Source: Anaerolinea thermophila (lineage in GTDB: Bacteria > Chloroflexota > Anaerolineae > Anaerolineales > Villigracilaceae). From it: a DNA stretch of 20,748 nt. The stretch covers positions 1 through 20,748 of the forward strand of contig DYLB01000015.1 of NCBI GenBank assembly GCA_020722305.1. Direction: 5' to 3'. Position 1 is the first letter of the stretch. The number at the start of each line of letters is the position of its first letter. The notes under the pieces were generated by a model. The model had not been told where the DNA came from, made no database searches, and saw only the letters and a program-made list of their open reading frames with translations. This document shows, piece after piece, positions 1 through 7,702 of the stretch. Position numbers and translations under genes: made by a program.

Positions 1-88
1 ATTTTTGCGATTAACCTTCGGGACGGTGCTAGAAGATGCCGCAATGATCCTGCAATCTATTCGGACAAAAAGAATCCGAAAGTACTAC

Positions 89-117
89 TTGCAATCCGGG
101 CCTAAAACCCGTATAAT
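89..117 (+). promoter_or_regulatory. Promoter of the dcw cluster (mraZ promoter)
   Basis: A TTGCAA -35 hexamer (89-94) and a perfect TATAAT -10 hexamer (112-117) are separated by exactly 17 bases, the optimal sigma-70-type (housekeeping sigma) spacing. Transcription would start near 123-125, leaving a leader of about 70 bases before the mraZ start codon. It is the only near-consensus promoter I see upstream of the 16-kb gene run, so it probably drives the whole cluster. Sequence match is direct; activity is inferred. Confidence 0.8.
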
Positions 118-119
118 TG

Positions 120-144
120 TGGGAGAAAGTGGTAAAAAGTGGGA
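120..144 (+). promoter_or_regulatory. MraZ-type operator: three TGGGN-like direct repeats
   Basis: TGGGA (120-124), TGGTA (130-134) and TGGGA (140-144) are direct repeats with an exact 10-base period, so all lie on one face of the helix. They begin 3 bases after the -10 hexamer and cover the expected transcription start. MraZ proteins are known to bind TGGGN repeats separated by 5 bases upstream of their own gene and to repress it; the arrangement here matches that rule. The middle copy deviates by one base. Autoregulation of this cluster by MraZ is therefore likely, but not shown. Confidence 0.75.
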
Positions 145-192
145 CGCCGGCCCAGGTCCGGCGTTCGCCGCATTAAAGGCCAAGTAGAACAA

Positions 193-627
193 ATGTTCAT
201 CGGAAACTACCAGCACTCCATAGACGAGAAAGGCCGACTGACCATCCCAGCCCGTTTCCGCGAGCTGCTGGAAGGGGGTGCTTTCGTCACCCGGGGTTTC
301 GACCGTTGCCTGATGGTGATGACGCCCGCCTACTTCGATGAAGTCTACCGGCGGATCAATGCGATGAACCTGGCCGATCCCAGCGCCCGCTTGCTGCGCC
401 GCCTTATTATTTCCAATGCTTTCGAGGTCTCGGCCGACAAAGCGGGGCGCATCCTGCTGCCGCAAAATCTGCGTGAGTTCATCGCCCTGGACAGCGAGGC
501 GGTTGTCGCCGGGCAGGGCGATTACTTTGAGATATGGACCCCGGCCTCCTGGGAAGAGCAGATGAATCAGTTCGACGACAGTGAGGCCAACAACCAGCGC
601 TTTGCGACGCTCGACCTGAGCTCGTAA
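193..627 (+). CDS. mraZ: Transcriptional regulator MraZ
   Basis: The 144-residue product is a typical-length MraZ, a DNA-binding protein with two AbrB-like (SpoVT/AbrB fold) repeats that form a ring-shaped oligomer. The two repeat signatures are visible: HSIDEKGRLTIPARFRELL near residues 7-25 and a second EVSADKAGRILLPQNLREF near 77-97. In family members it represses the dcw operon by binding short repeats in its own promoter, and such repeats are present at 120-144. I chose ATG 193 because the MFIGNYQHS N-terminus is the family start; an upstream in-frame GTG (139) would add 18 unrelated residues and lies inside the operator. It is the first gene of the cluster, 45 bases before rsmH. Confidence 0.95.
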   Translation: MFIGNYQHSIDEKGRLTIPARFRELLEGGAFVTRGFDRCLMVMTPAYFDEVYRRINAMNLADPSARLLRRLIISNAFEVSADKAGRILLPQNLREFIALDSEAVVAGQGDYFEIWTPASWEEQMNQFDDSEANNQRFATLDLSS

Positions 628-672
628 TCTGTGGGCAGGCGGGCAAACGTGAGGTCCGCCCCTGCGACCAAA

Positions 673-1611
673 ATGGACTCAAAAGCGCCGCACCAACCTG
701 TTCTTTACCAAGCGATTATACACGCGTTGCAGCCCACCAGCCCAGGCTTCTATGTTGACGGGACTGTCGGTGCGGGCGGACACGCCCGCGGCATCCTGGA
801 GGCCTGCGCACCTGAGGGACGCCTGCTGGGCCTCGATGTGGACCCACATGCGTTAGCGCTCTGCCGTGAGTTCTTGGCTCCTTACGGAGAGCGCGTCCGA
901 CTGGTCCAGGCCTCCTATTTGTCGCTCGATTCTGTCCTGGAGGGCCTCGGCTGGCCGCCGGTGAACGGGATTGTGCTCGACCTGGGCGCCTCGTCCATGC
1001 AGTTCGATACGCCGGAACGGGGCTTCTCGTTCATCAAGGACGGTCCGCTCGACATGCGCTTCGACCCCGACCTGCCGGTCAGCGCCGCGGACCTGGTCAA
1101 CGGCTGGGCCGAGAGCGACCTGGCTGACATCCTCTTCCGCTACGGGGAGGAACCGGCCGCTCGACGCATCGCCCAGGCCATCGTCCAGGCACGCCCCGTG
1201 ACAGGCACCCGCCAACTGGCGGAGATCGTCGCCAGGGCGGTGAAAAAGCCCATCGGGCGCGTCCATCGAATCCATCCCGCCACCCGCACTTTCCAGGCTC
1301 TGCGGATCGCGGTCAACGACGAGGTGGAGACCATCCGCAAGGCCCTGCCCAAAGCCATGAACGCCCTGGCTCCGGGCGGGCGGCTGGCGGTGATCGCCTT
1401 CCACTCGCTGGAAGACCGGCTGGTGAAGGAGTACTTCCGCCTCGAAAGCCGGGACTGCATCTGCCCGCCCCGCCAGCCGGTTTGTACCTGCGGGCATGTC
1501 GCAACGCTAAAAGAAATCACCCGAAAACCCATCGTGCCCGATGACGCCGAAATTCAGGCCAACCCCAGGGCGCGCAGCGCGAAATTACGGATAGCAGAAA
1601 AGGTGAATTGA
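673..1611 (+). CDS. rsmH: 16S rRNA (cytosine-1402-N4)-methyltransferase RsmH
   Basis: The 312-residue product matches the family length. RsmH methylates N4 of C1402 in the 16S rRNA decoding centre using S-adenosylmethionine. Visible signatures are HQPVL at residues 7-11, the SAM-binding YVDGTVGAGGHA near 27-38, LDLGASSMQFDTPERGFSF, DGPLDMRFDP, HPATRTFQALRIAVNDE and the APGGRLAVIAFHSLEDRLVK block, followed by a cysteine-rich stretch (CICPPRQPVCTC) seen in many RsmH proteins. The ATG at 673 gives the canonical MxxxxPHQPVL start; a GTG at 631 would add 14 residues and has no ribosome binding site. Neither start has a strong Shine-Dalgarno sequence at normal distance. Its position after mraZ is conserved across bacteria. 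Confidence 0.95.
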   Translation: MDSKAPHQPVLYQAIIHALQPTSPGFYVDGTVGAGGHARGILEACAPEGRLLGLDVDPHALALCREFLAPYGERVRLVQASYLSLDSVLEGLGWPPVNGIVLDLGASSMQFDTPERGFSFIKDGPLDMRFDPDLPVSAADLVNGWAESDLADILFRYGEEPAARRIAQAIVQARPVTGTRQLAEIVARAVKKPIGRVHRIHPATRTFQALRIAVNDEVETIRKALPKAMNALAPGGRLAVIAFHSLEDRLVKEYFRLESRDCICPPRQPVCTCGHVATLKEITRKPIVPDDAEIQANPRARSAKLRIAEKVN

Positions 1612-1668
1612 ACGCCTCTTTTCTCCGTGATCAGTGACCTAAAACGGCCCTCAACAAAGGTCATCAAC

Positions 1669-2130
1669 ATGGACTTCGTTCGGAACATCACTCAAAAAAC
1701 TCCATGGAAAACCCAACAGCAACTGTTTGGGTTCGTTTTGGTTGTGCTGGTCTTTGCGGCCATGATCGCCGGCATCTACCTGAATGTCACCTCCCGCGCT
1801 GCCGTGCTGGGACGCGAGATCCAGGACCTGGAAGCGCAGATCACGGAGGCCAAGCGCGCCAACGCCGATTTGACCAATCAGTTGGGGGTCTTGTTGTCGT
1901 ACCAGAGTATGGCCGCCCGGGCTGAAGCTATGGGCTTCACGCTGGCGGCTCCCGAAGACATCGAATACGTGACCATTCCCGGTTACGCCGCAGCCGAACC
2001 GGTAGACCTGTCGGAAGACCGTCCTAATGACCAGAAGAACACCCTGCCGGATGCGTACACCCAATCCCTGTGGGAGTGGTTCGAGGTGCAACTGGTCACT
2101 TCAGGATTGTCCGGTGGAGGCGGCCAATGA
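1669..2130 (+). CDS. ftsL: FtsL/FtsB-like septum protein
   Basis: A 153-residue single-pass membrane protein. A short cytosolic N-terminus is followed by a membrane helix at about residues 19-39 and a heptad-like helical stretch at about 43-75 (EIQDLEAQITEAKRANADL), then a 75-residue acidic, proline-containing tail longer than in most FtsL proteins. FtsL forms a coiled coil with a DivIC/FtsB partner, is held by FtsQ, and activates FtsW-FtsI. The sequence is too divergent for a call by motif alone; the assignment rests on topology plus position between rsmH and ftsI. ATG 1669 is preferred because AAAGG lies 8 bases upstream; an upstream GTG at 1627 would add 14 residues. The stop overlaps the ftsI start as ATGA. 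Confidence 0.75.
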   Translation: MDFVRNITQKTPWKTQQQLFGFVLVVLVFAAMIAGIYLNVTSRAAVLGREIQDLEAQITEAKRANADLTNQLGVLLSYQSMAARAEAMGFTLAAPEDIEYVTIPGYAAAEPVDLSEDRPNDQKNTLPDAYTQSLWEWFEVQLVTSGLSGGGGQ

Positions 2131-3884
2131 ATTACGAATATTCATGGCGTGTGAAGCTGGTCATCGGCGTTTTCGCTATCGTAGGGCTGGCCATCCCGGC
2201 CCAGATCCTGCGCATCCAAAACAGCCCCGAGGCCGATAAAATCCTGGACCAGTCCAACAATTACAACTGGGAAGTGCGGACGCTCTATCCGGCGCGCGGC
2301 CTGATCTACGACCGCAACGGCCGCCTGCTGGCCGGGAACGAGATCGTCTACGAGGTCGGTGTGGATATCAGCCGGGTCGCCAATCCGCATACGGTCGCCC
2401 TGACCTTGAGTGTGACCCTAGACTTGGACTACAACGACATCTATAACACCCTGACCAACCCCGAGGGCCAGCTGTACCTGGTGGTTGACGATTTCGTCCC
2501 GCCGGGTAAAGTTGAAGAACTCAAACAATTACAAGATGAATTGGAAAACCAGCCTTCCGACTGGCGCGCGGCCGACCGCCCCAGCCTGGAGGGGTTGGTC
2601 TTCCGGCCGCACTTCCAGCGCAGCTACCCCGAAAAAAGCCTGGGATCCAATATCCTCGGCTTCGTGATGCACGATGGACACGGTTATTTCGGCGTCGAAG
2701 CCAAATATGACGAACAACTGGCCGGCATCCCGGTCACTACCCTGGTGCCGACCGATCCCAACCGGGCCGAAGACCTGCCCCGCATCCCCGACGGCGCGAC
2801 CCTGATTCTGACCATTGACCGCGACATCCAGGCTGCGGTGGAAGAGATCCTCGACCGGTCGCTGCTCGAGCACGGGGCGGAGGCCGGTTCCATTGTCGTG
2901 ATGGACCCCAAGACCGGCGAGGTGCTGGCGATGGCCTCCGCGCCGCGCTTCGATCCCAACCAATACTGGACTTATGACGATCATTTTAACAACGCCAGCG
3001 AGTTCAACCGGGCCATCAGCCTGCCCTACGAGCCGGGTTCGGTCTTCAAGATCCTCACCATGTCCGGCGCGCTGGATTCGGGCACGGTCACGCCCTCCAC
3101 GCCTTTCCTCGATACAGGCGTTTTCCTGATCGGCGGGGTGCCGGTTTATAACTGGGATGACGCCGCCTGGGGCTACCAGGACATGACCGGCTGTATGCAG
3201 CACTCGCTCAACGTCTGCCTGGCCTGGGTCGCCTCGCAGCTTGGGCCGCAGAAATTCTATTCGTATGCCCGCGCTTTCGGCATCGGGAATCCCACCGGGA
3301 TAGACCTGGCCGGGGAAGCGGGCGGCCGGCTGAAGGTCCCGGGCGATGCGGATTGGTATCCGGTTGACCTGGGGACCAACGCCTTCGGGCAGGGCGTCGC
3401 CGTCACCCCGATCCAGATGGTCATGGCTGCCTCGGCCATCGCCAACGACGGGCGCATGGCGGCCCCGCATGTGCTCTACGGCATGGTCCAGAACGGGAGG
3501 CAGTATAATTCCCCGCCGCGCTACCTGGGCACGCCCATTTCGGAAGCCACCGCCCACACCATGAATGAAATGCTGGCCAACTCGCTCGAAAACGAATCGT
3601 CCCAGGCGCTGGTGACCGGTTACCGGCTGGCCGGCAAGACCGGCACGGCCCAGATCCCGCTGCCGACCGGCTACTACACCAACAGCATCACCAACACCTC
3701 CTTCATCGGCTGGGGGCCGGTGGACGATCCTCGGTTTGTGGTCTACGTCTGGCTCGAACGGCCTACCTCGTCCATCTGGGGTTCCGAAGTCGCCGCCCCG
3801 GTTTTCGCCCAGGTGGTCGAAAAACTAGTCGTGTTGATGGGCATCCCGCCCGACAGCGTCCGCCAGGCACTGGCCGGACAGTGA
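2127..3884 (+). CDS. ftsI: Septal peptidoglycan transpeptidase FtsI (class B PBP)
   Basis: A 585-residue class B penicillin-binding protein, which cross-links septal peptidoglycan outside the membrane as partner of FtsW. The N-terminal membrane helix is about residues 9-27 (VKLVIGVFAIVGLAIPAQ), then a PBP dimerisation/pedestal domain (RGLIYDRNGRLLA near 56-68) and the transpeptidase domain. The active-site motifs are intact: S305-x-x-K308 (SVFK), S360-L-N362 and K504-T-G506. No C-terminal PASTA repeat is present, unlike SpoVD or actinobacterial and Firmicute relatives. The start at 2127 overlaps the ftsL stop (ATGA) with GGAGG 6 bases upstream, so translation is coupled. The next gene is murF, not murE. 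Confidence 0.93.
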   Translation: MNYEYSWRVKLVIGVFAIVGLAIPAQILRIQNSPEADKILDQSNNYNWEVRTLYPARGLIYDRNGRLLAGNEIVYEVGVDISRVANPHTVALTLSVTLDLDYNDIYNTLTNPEGQLYLVVDDFVPPGKVEELKQLQDELENQPSDWRAADRPSLEGLVFRPHFQRSYPEKSLGSNILGFVMHDGHGYFGVEAKYDEQLAGIPVTTLVPTDPNRAEDLPRIPDGATLILTIDRDIQAAVEEILDRSLLEHGAEAGSIVVMDPKTGEVLAMASAPRFDPNQYWTYDDHFNNASEFNRAISLPYEPGSVFKILTMSGALDSGTVTPSTPFLDTGVFLIGGVPVYNWDDAAWGYQDMTGCMQHSLNVCLAWVASQLGPQKFYSYARAFGIGNPTGIDLAGEAGGRLKVPGDADWYPVDLGTNAFGQGVAVTPIQMVMAASAIANDGRMAAPHVLYGMVQNGRQYNSPPRYLGTPISEATAHTMNEMLANSLENESSQALVTGYRLAGKTGTAQIPLPTGYYTNSITNTSFIGWGPVDDPRFVVYVWLERPTSSIWGSEVAAPVFAQVVEKLVVLMGIPPDSVRQALAGQ

Positions 3885-3890
3885 ATTCTC

Positions 3891-5309
3891 ATGCTGACTC
3901 TCGCTGACACCCTCGAAGCCCTGACCACCCTCCGCCCGGCGGGTCGAACCCCCGTCATCACCGAAGCGGCGGTGGATTCGCGCCAGGTCATCCCCGGCGG
4001 TCTGTTCGTGGCCCTGCCCGGCGAGCGCGCCGACGGTCACGACTACATTGGCGCGGCCTTCGAGCGCGGGGCCTCTTTTGCGCTGGTTCAGCGGGATATG
4101 GGCGACTCGTACCGGACCCTCGACCTGCGCGGCCTTAAATCGCTCGATCGGCTGCCTCAGCTTGATTCGCCTCTCTGCCTGCGCGTGGACGACAGCTTGG
4201 CTGCACTGCAACAGATCGCCCGCTTCTGGCGGCGCAAACTGCCCGACCTGCGGGTGATCGGCATCACCGGCAGCGTGGGCAAGTCCACCACCAAAGAGAT
4301 GATCGCCGAAGTGCTTGGACAGCGCTTCCGCACCCTGAAGAATATCGGCAACCTGAACAACGAGATCGGCCTGCCGTTGACCATGCTGCGTCTCGGCCCC
4401 GGCCACGAATACGCCGTGCTCGAAATGGGATTTTACGTCCCCGGCGAGATCCAGTTCCTGTGCGACATCGCCCTGCCGCAGGTCGGCGTGGTGACCAACG
4501 TCGGCACCGTCCATGCCGAGCGGGCCGGGTCACAGGAAGCCATCGCCCGCGGCAAAAGCGAGCTGGTCCAGGCCTTGCCGACAGAAGGCTTCGCCATCCT
4601 CAACTATGACGACGAGTGGGTCCGCCCAATGGCCGAAAAGACCCGCGCCCGGGTCTTCTACTACGGCCTCGACGCCAGTGCCGACCTATGGGCCGACCGG
4701 ATCGAAGGCCTCGGCCTGGAGGGCATCCGCTTCCGGTTGCAATACCAGCGTGAGGCCCTGCATGTGCGCCTCCCGCTCATCGGGCGGCACTCGGTCCACA
4801 CGGCCTTGCGCGCCGCCGCTGTGGGCCTGGTCGAAGGCTTGAGCTGGCAGGAAATCATCAGCGGCCTGCGCCAGGGACATTCGCAGCTGCGCCTGGTTGC
4901 CATCCGCACCGAGAGCGGCGCGCTGGTGCTCGACGACACTTACAATGCTTCGCCTGAATCGACCATGGCCGCCCTCAACCTGCTGGCCGAACTGGACGGG
5001 CGCAAGATCGCCGTACTGGGCGACATGCTCGAGCTGGGTCCTTACGCACGCCAGGGCCACGAAATGGTCGGCGTCCGCGCCCGCGAAGTGGCCCAGGTGC
5101 TGCTCACCGTCGGCGAGTTAGGACACATCATGGCCGAAGCCGCCCGCAAAGCCGGAATGCAGAAACCGTTCGTTTTCGAATTCGATGACATCGCCGGCGC
5201 GGTGGACTGGCTCCGCAAGAATCTCTCCAGGGACGATGTGGTCCTGGTCAAAGGCTCGCACGGCCTGCGCATGGACCGCATCGTATCTGCCCTCGAGGTG
5301 AACCGATGA
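3891..5309 (+). CDS. murF: UDP-MurNAc-tripeptide--D-Ala-D-Ala ligase MurF
   Basis: The 472-residue cytosolic ligase adds the D-Ala-D-Ala dipeptide to UDP-MurNAc-tripeptide with ATP hydrolysis. The Mur-ligase fold is complete. An N-terminal substrate domain carries DSRQVIPGGLFVAL. The ATP-binding loop GITGSVGKSTTK spans residues 124-135, followed by NLNNEIGLPLTML and the EMGFYVPGEI segment. The C-terminal domain shows DDTYNASPESTMAAL, VLGDMLELG and VLVKGSHGLRMD, which are MurF rather than MurE signatures. It starts 6 bases after ftsI without an obvious Shine-Dalgarno sequence, and its stop overlaps the mraY start. It is the only Mur ligase between ftsI and mraY; a murE, normally found here, is missing. 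Confidence 0.94.
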   Translation: MLTLADTLEALTTLRPAGRTPVITEAAVDSRQVIPGGLFVALPGERADGHDYIGAAFERGASFALVQRDMGDSYRTLDLRGLKSLDRLPQLDSPLCLRVDDSLAALQQIARFWRRKLPDLRVIGITGSVGKSTTKEMIAEVLGQRFRTLKNIGNLNNEIGLPLTMLRLGPGHEYAVLEMGFYVPGEIQFLCDIALPQVGVVTNVGTVHAERAGSQEAIARGKSELVQALPTEGFAILNYDDEWVRPMAEKTRARVFYYGLDASADLWADRIEGLGLEGIRFRLQYQREALHVRLPLIGRHSVHTALRAAAVGLVEGLSWQEIISGLRQGHSQLRLVAIRTESGALVLDDTYNASPESTMAALNLLAELDGRKIAVLGDMLELGPYARQGHEMVGVRAREVAQVLLTVGELGHIMAEAARKAGMQKPFVFEFDDIAGAVDWLRKNLSRDDVVLVKGSHGLRMDRIVSALEVNR

Positions 5310-6307
5310 GTGAAACTTCCCTTGCGTTGAGCCTGGCCGGCTTCAGTTTCATTATGACCGTCATCTGGGGCGGGCCGCTGATCCGCATCCTGCGCCATCT
5401 CAAGATCGGCAAACTGATCCGGGTCGAAGGTCCCGAGCGGCATTTCGCCAAGATGGGCACGCCCACCATGGGCGGGGTGATGTTCATCCTGCCGGTGATT
5501 TTGATTACCGTGCTGCTCAATTTTGTTTCGATCATGGGCATCACCCAGCGCCGCTATTTGGGCAGTTCCATCCTGCTGCCGGTGCTGGTGCTGGTGGCTT
5601 ACGCTGTCCTCGGCGCGGTGGACGATTGGGAAGGCATCCGCGGCAAGCGGCGCGGCCAGGGGATGAGCGCCAGGGTCAAGTTCATCGCCCAGGCGGTGCT
5701 GTCGTTGACCGTTGCGGCGGCCATCAAATACCTGCTGCGGACTCCCGATCTCTTCCTGCCCGGCATCCCGGTAGAGATCGAGCTGGGCTGGATCTACATC
5801 CCGCTCGCGGCTTTCATCATCACCGGTTTCTCGAACGCGGTCAATTTTACCGATGGCCTTGACGGGCTGGCCGGGCTGATCACTGCCACAGCCTTCACCG
5901 CCTTTGGCGGGATTGCCGCCATGCAAGGCCAAGATTACCTGGCCCGTTTCTGCTTCACGGTCGTCGGCGCGTTGTTCGGCTTCCTGTGGTTCAACGTCCA
6001 CCCGGCGCAGTTGATCATGGGCGACACCGGGTCGCTGTCCCTCGGCGCAACCCTGGCCGTGGTTGCCCTGATGACCGGCCAGTGGCCGCTCTTGCTCCTG
6101 ATCGCCATCGTCCCGGTCAGCGAAGTCTTGAGCGTCATCATCCAGGTTTCTTATTTCAAGGCCACCAAAGGCAAACGCTTTTTCAAGATGGCCCCCATCC
6201 ACCACCATTTCGAGCTGCTCGGCTGGAGCGAGACCCAGGTCGTCCAGCGCTTCTGGCTGATCAGCCTGATCGCCGCCATGCTCGGCATCGGATTGGCCCT
6301 GGCGTAG
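5306..6307 (+). CDS. mraY: Phospho-MurNAc-pentapeptide transferase MraY
   Basis: A 333-residue polytopic membrane enzyme that transfers phospho-MurNAc-pentapeptide from UDP to undecaprenyl phosphate, making lipid I on the inner face of the membrane. Family signatures are present: PTMGGVMFI near residues 52-60, the D106-D107 pair in VDDWEGIRGKRRGQG, N180-FTDGLDGLAGL with catalytic-region Asp183 and Asp186, MGDTGSLSLGA, and the C-terminal HHHFELLGW loop (His299-His301). About ten hydrophobic helices are visible. The start overlaps the murF stop as ATGA and a GAGGTG lies about 6 bases upstream, so coupling to murF is expected. The stop is 3 bases before murD. Confidence 0.95.
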   Translation: MSETSLALSLAGFSFIMTVIWGGPLIRILRHLKIGKLIRVEGPERHFAKMGTPTMGGVMFILPVILITVLLNFVSIMGITQRRYLGSSILLPVLVLVAYAVLGAVDDWEGIRGKRRGQGMSARVKFIAQAVLSLTVAAAIKYLLRTPDLFLPGIPVEIELGWIYIPLAAFIITGFSNAVNFTDGLDGLAGLITATAFTAFGGIAAMQGQDYLARFCFTVVGALFGFLWFNVHPAQLIMGDTGSLSLGATLAVVALMTGQWPLLLLIAIVPVSEVLSVIIQVSYFKATKGKRFFKMAPIHHHFELLGWSETQVVQRFWLISLIAAMLGIGLALA

Positions 6308-6310
6308 CTT

Positions 6311-7702
6311 ATGAGGAATTGGACCGGAACCCGCGTGCTCATCCTCGGCGCCGCCCGCCAGGGGCTGGCCCTGACCCGTTACCTGGTCCGCCACGGGGCG
6401 CGCGTGACCCTGTCGGACCGCAGCGCGGCTGAGGCGTTGAGCGAGGCCCGGGCCGCGCTGGCAGACCTGCCGGTCCGCTGGGCGCTCGGCGGGCACCCGC
6501 TCGAACTGCTGGACGAGACTGATGTCCTGTGCCTCTCCGGCGGCGTACCGGTCACCATCCCGATCGTGGTCGAGGCCCAAAAGCGCGGCATCCTGCTCAC
6601 CAACGACACCCAGGTCTTCATGGAAGCCGTGCCTTGCAAGACCGTCGGCATCACCGGCTCGGCGGGCAAGACTACCACGACCACCCTGGTTGGCCGCATG
6701 GCGCAAGAGACGGTTGCCTCGTCCACGGCCCCCCGTCCCCGGTCAGTTTACGTCGGCGGCAACATCGGCGACCCGCTGCTCAACTACGTGGACGAGATGA
6801 CGCCGGACGACCTGGCAATCTTGGAAATCTCATCCTTCCAACTGGAGCAGATGACCCTTTCGCCGAACGTGGCCGCCGTGCTGAACGTGACCCCCAACCA
6901 CCTCGACCGGCACGCTACGATGGAAGCCTACACCGCCGCCAAACGCCGCATCCTTGAGTTTCAGACCCCGGACGATATTGCCATCCTGGGCCGCGACGAT
7001 CCCGGTGCGTGGGGGATGCGCGGGGAAGTCAAGGGTCGGCTGCTGTCGTTCGGCCTGAGCCGCCTGGCAGATGGCTCCGACGGCACGTACATGCAGGACG
7101 GGCTGTACCACCTGCGGGACGGCAATGCCTATGTGCTGCTGCCGATCAACCGGGCCATCCACCTGCCGGGCGACCACAATCGCCTGAATATCCTGGCTGC
7201 GGTCGCCATCGGTCACGCCGCCGGGCTGAAGCTGGATGCCATGCTCGAAGCGATTGACAGCTTCCACGGCGTGCCGCACCGGCTCGAACTGGTGCGCGAA
7301 TGGCGCGGCGCGAAATGGATCAACGACTCGATTGCCACCGCTCCCGAGCGGACTATCGCAGCCATCCGTTCGTTCGAGGCGCCGTTGGTGCTGCTGCTCG
7401 GCGGGCGGGACAAGGACCTGCCCTGGGGTGACCTGGCCGACCTCGTCCACCAACGCGTGGATCACGTGATTCTCTTCGGCGAGGCCGCCGGCCTCATCGA
7501 GAAAGCTCTCGGCGGAACCGGCGGGCGGCTGGAGTCGATCACTCGCTGTGATGGGCTGCGCCAAGCCGTCCAGGAGGCCGCCGGAATTGTCGAACCCGGC
7601 GACGTGGTCTTGTTATCCCCCGGCGGCACCAGTTTCGACGAATTCAAGGATTTTGCCGCACGCGGAGAAAGTTTTAGAACATGGGTACAGGAACTCTCAT
7701 AA
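6311..7702 (+). CDS. murD: UDP-MurNAc-L-Ala--D-glutamate ligase MurD
   Basis: The 463-residue cytosolic ligase adds D-glutamate to UDP-MurNAc-L-alanine using ATP. It begins with a Rossmann-like nucleotide domain (RVLILGAARQGLALTRYL), then the ATP loop GITGSAGKTTTTT at residues 113-125, the YVGGNIGDPLL segment, EISSFQLE, NVTPNHLDRH and, in the C-terminal domain, GVPHRLELV, INDSIATAPERT and LLLGGRDKDLPW, all MurD-like. The spelling SIATAPERT replaces the more usual DSxATNxxAT. The start follows the mraY stop directly in the junction TAGCTTATG with no visible Shine-Dalgarno sequence, so expression likely depends on re-initiation. Its 3' end overlaps ftsW by 22 bases. Confidence 0.94.
   Translation: MRNWTGTRVLILGAARQGLALTRYLVRHGARVTLSDRSAAEALSEARAALADLPVRWALGGHPLELLDETDVLCLSGGVPVTIPIVVEAQKRGILLTNDTQVFMEAVPCKTVGITGSAGKTTTTTLVGRMAQETVASSTAPRPRSVYVGGNIGDPLLNYVDEMTPDDLAILEISSFQLEQMTLSPNVAAVLNVTPNHLDRHATMEAYTAAKRRILEFQTPDDIAILGRDDPGAWGMRGEVKGRLLSFGLSRLADGSDGTYMQDGLYHLRDGNAYVLLPINRAIHLPGDHNRLNILAAVAIGHAAGLKLDAMLEAIDSFHGVPHRLELVREWRGAKWINDSIATAPERTIAAIRSFEAPLVLLLGGRDKDLPWGDLADLVHQRVDHVILFGEAAGLIEKALGGTGGRLESITRCDGLRQAVQEAAGIVEPGDVVLLSPGGTSFDEFKDFAARGESFRTWVQELS

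Noticed and set aside
60..80. Small hairpin TTCGGA/TCCGAA upstream of the mraZ promoter
   Set aside because: Six-base arms, nine-base loop and no T-run; too weak to call a terminator of an upstream gene. Positions 1-59 show no recognisable coding end.
5042..6706. Minus-strand open frame of 554 codons opposite murF, mraY and murD
   Set aside because: Same antisense artefact; Gln/Asp/Gly-rich with no family signature, fully covered by strong plus-strand genes.
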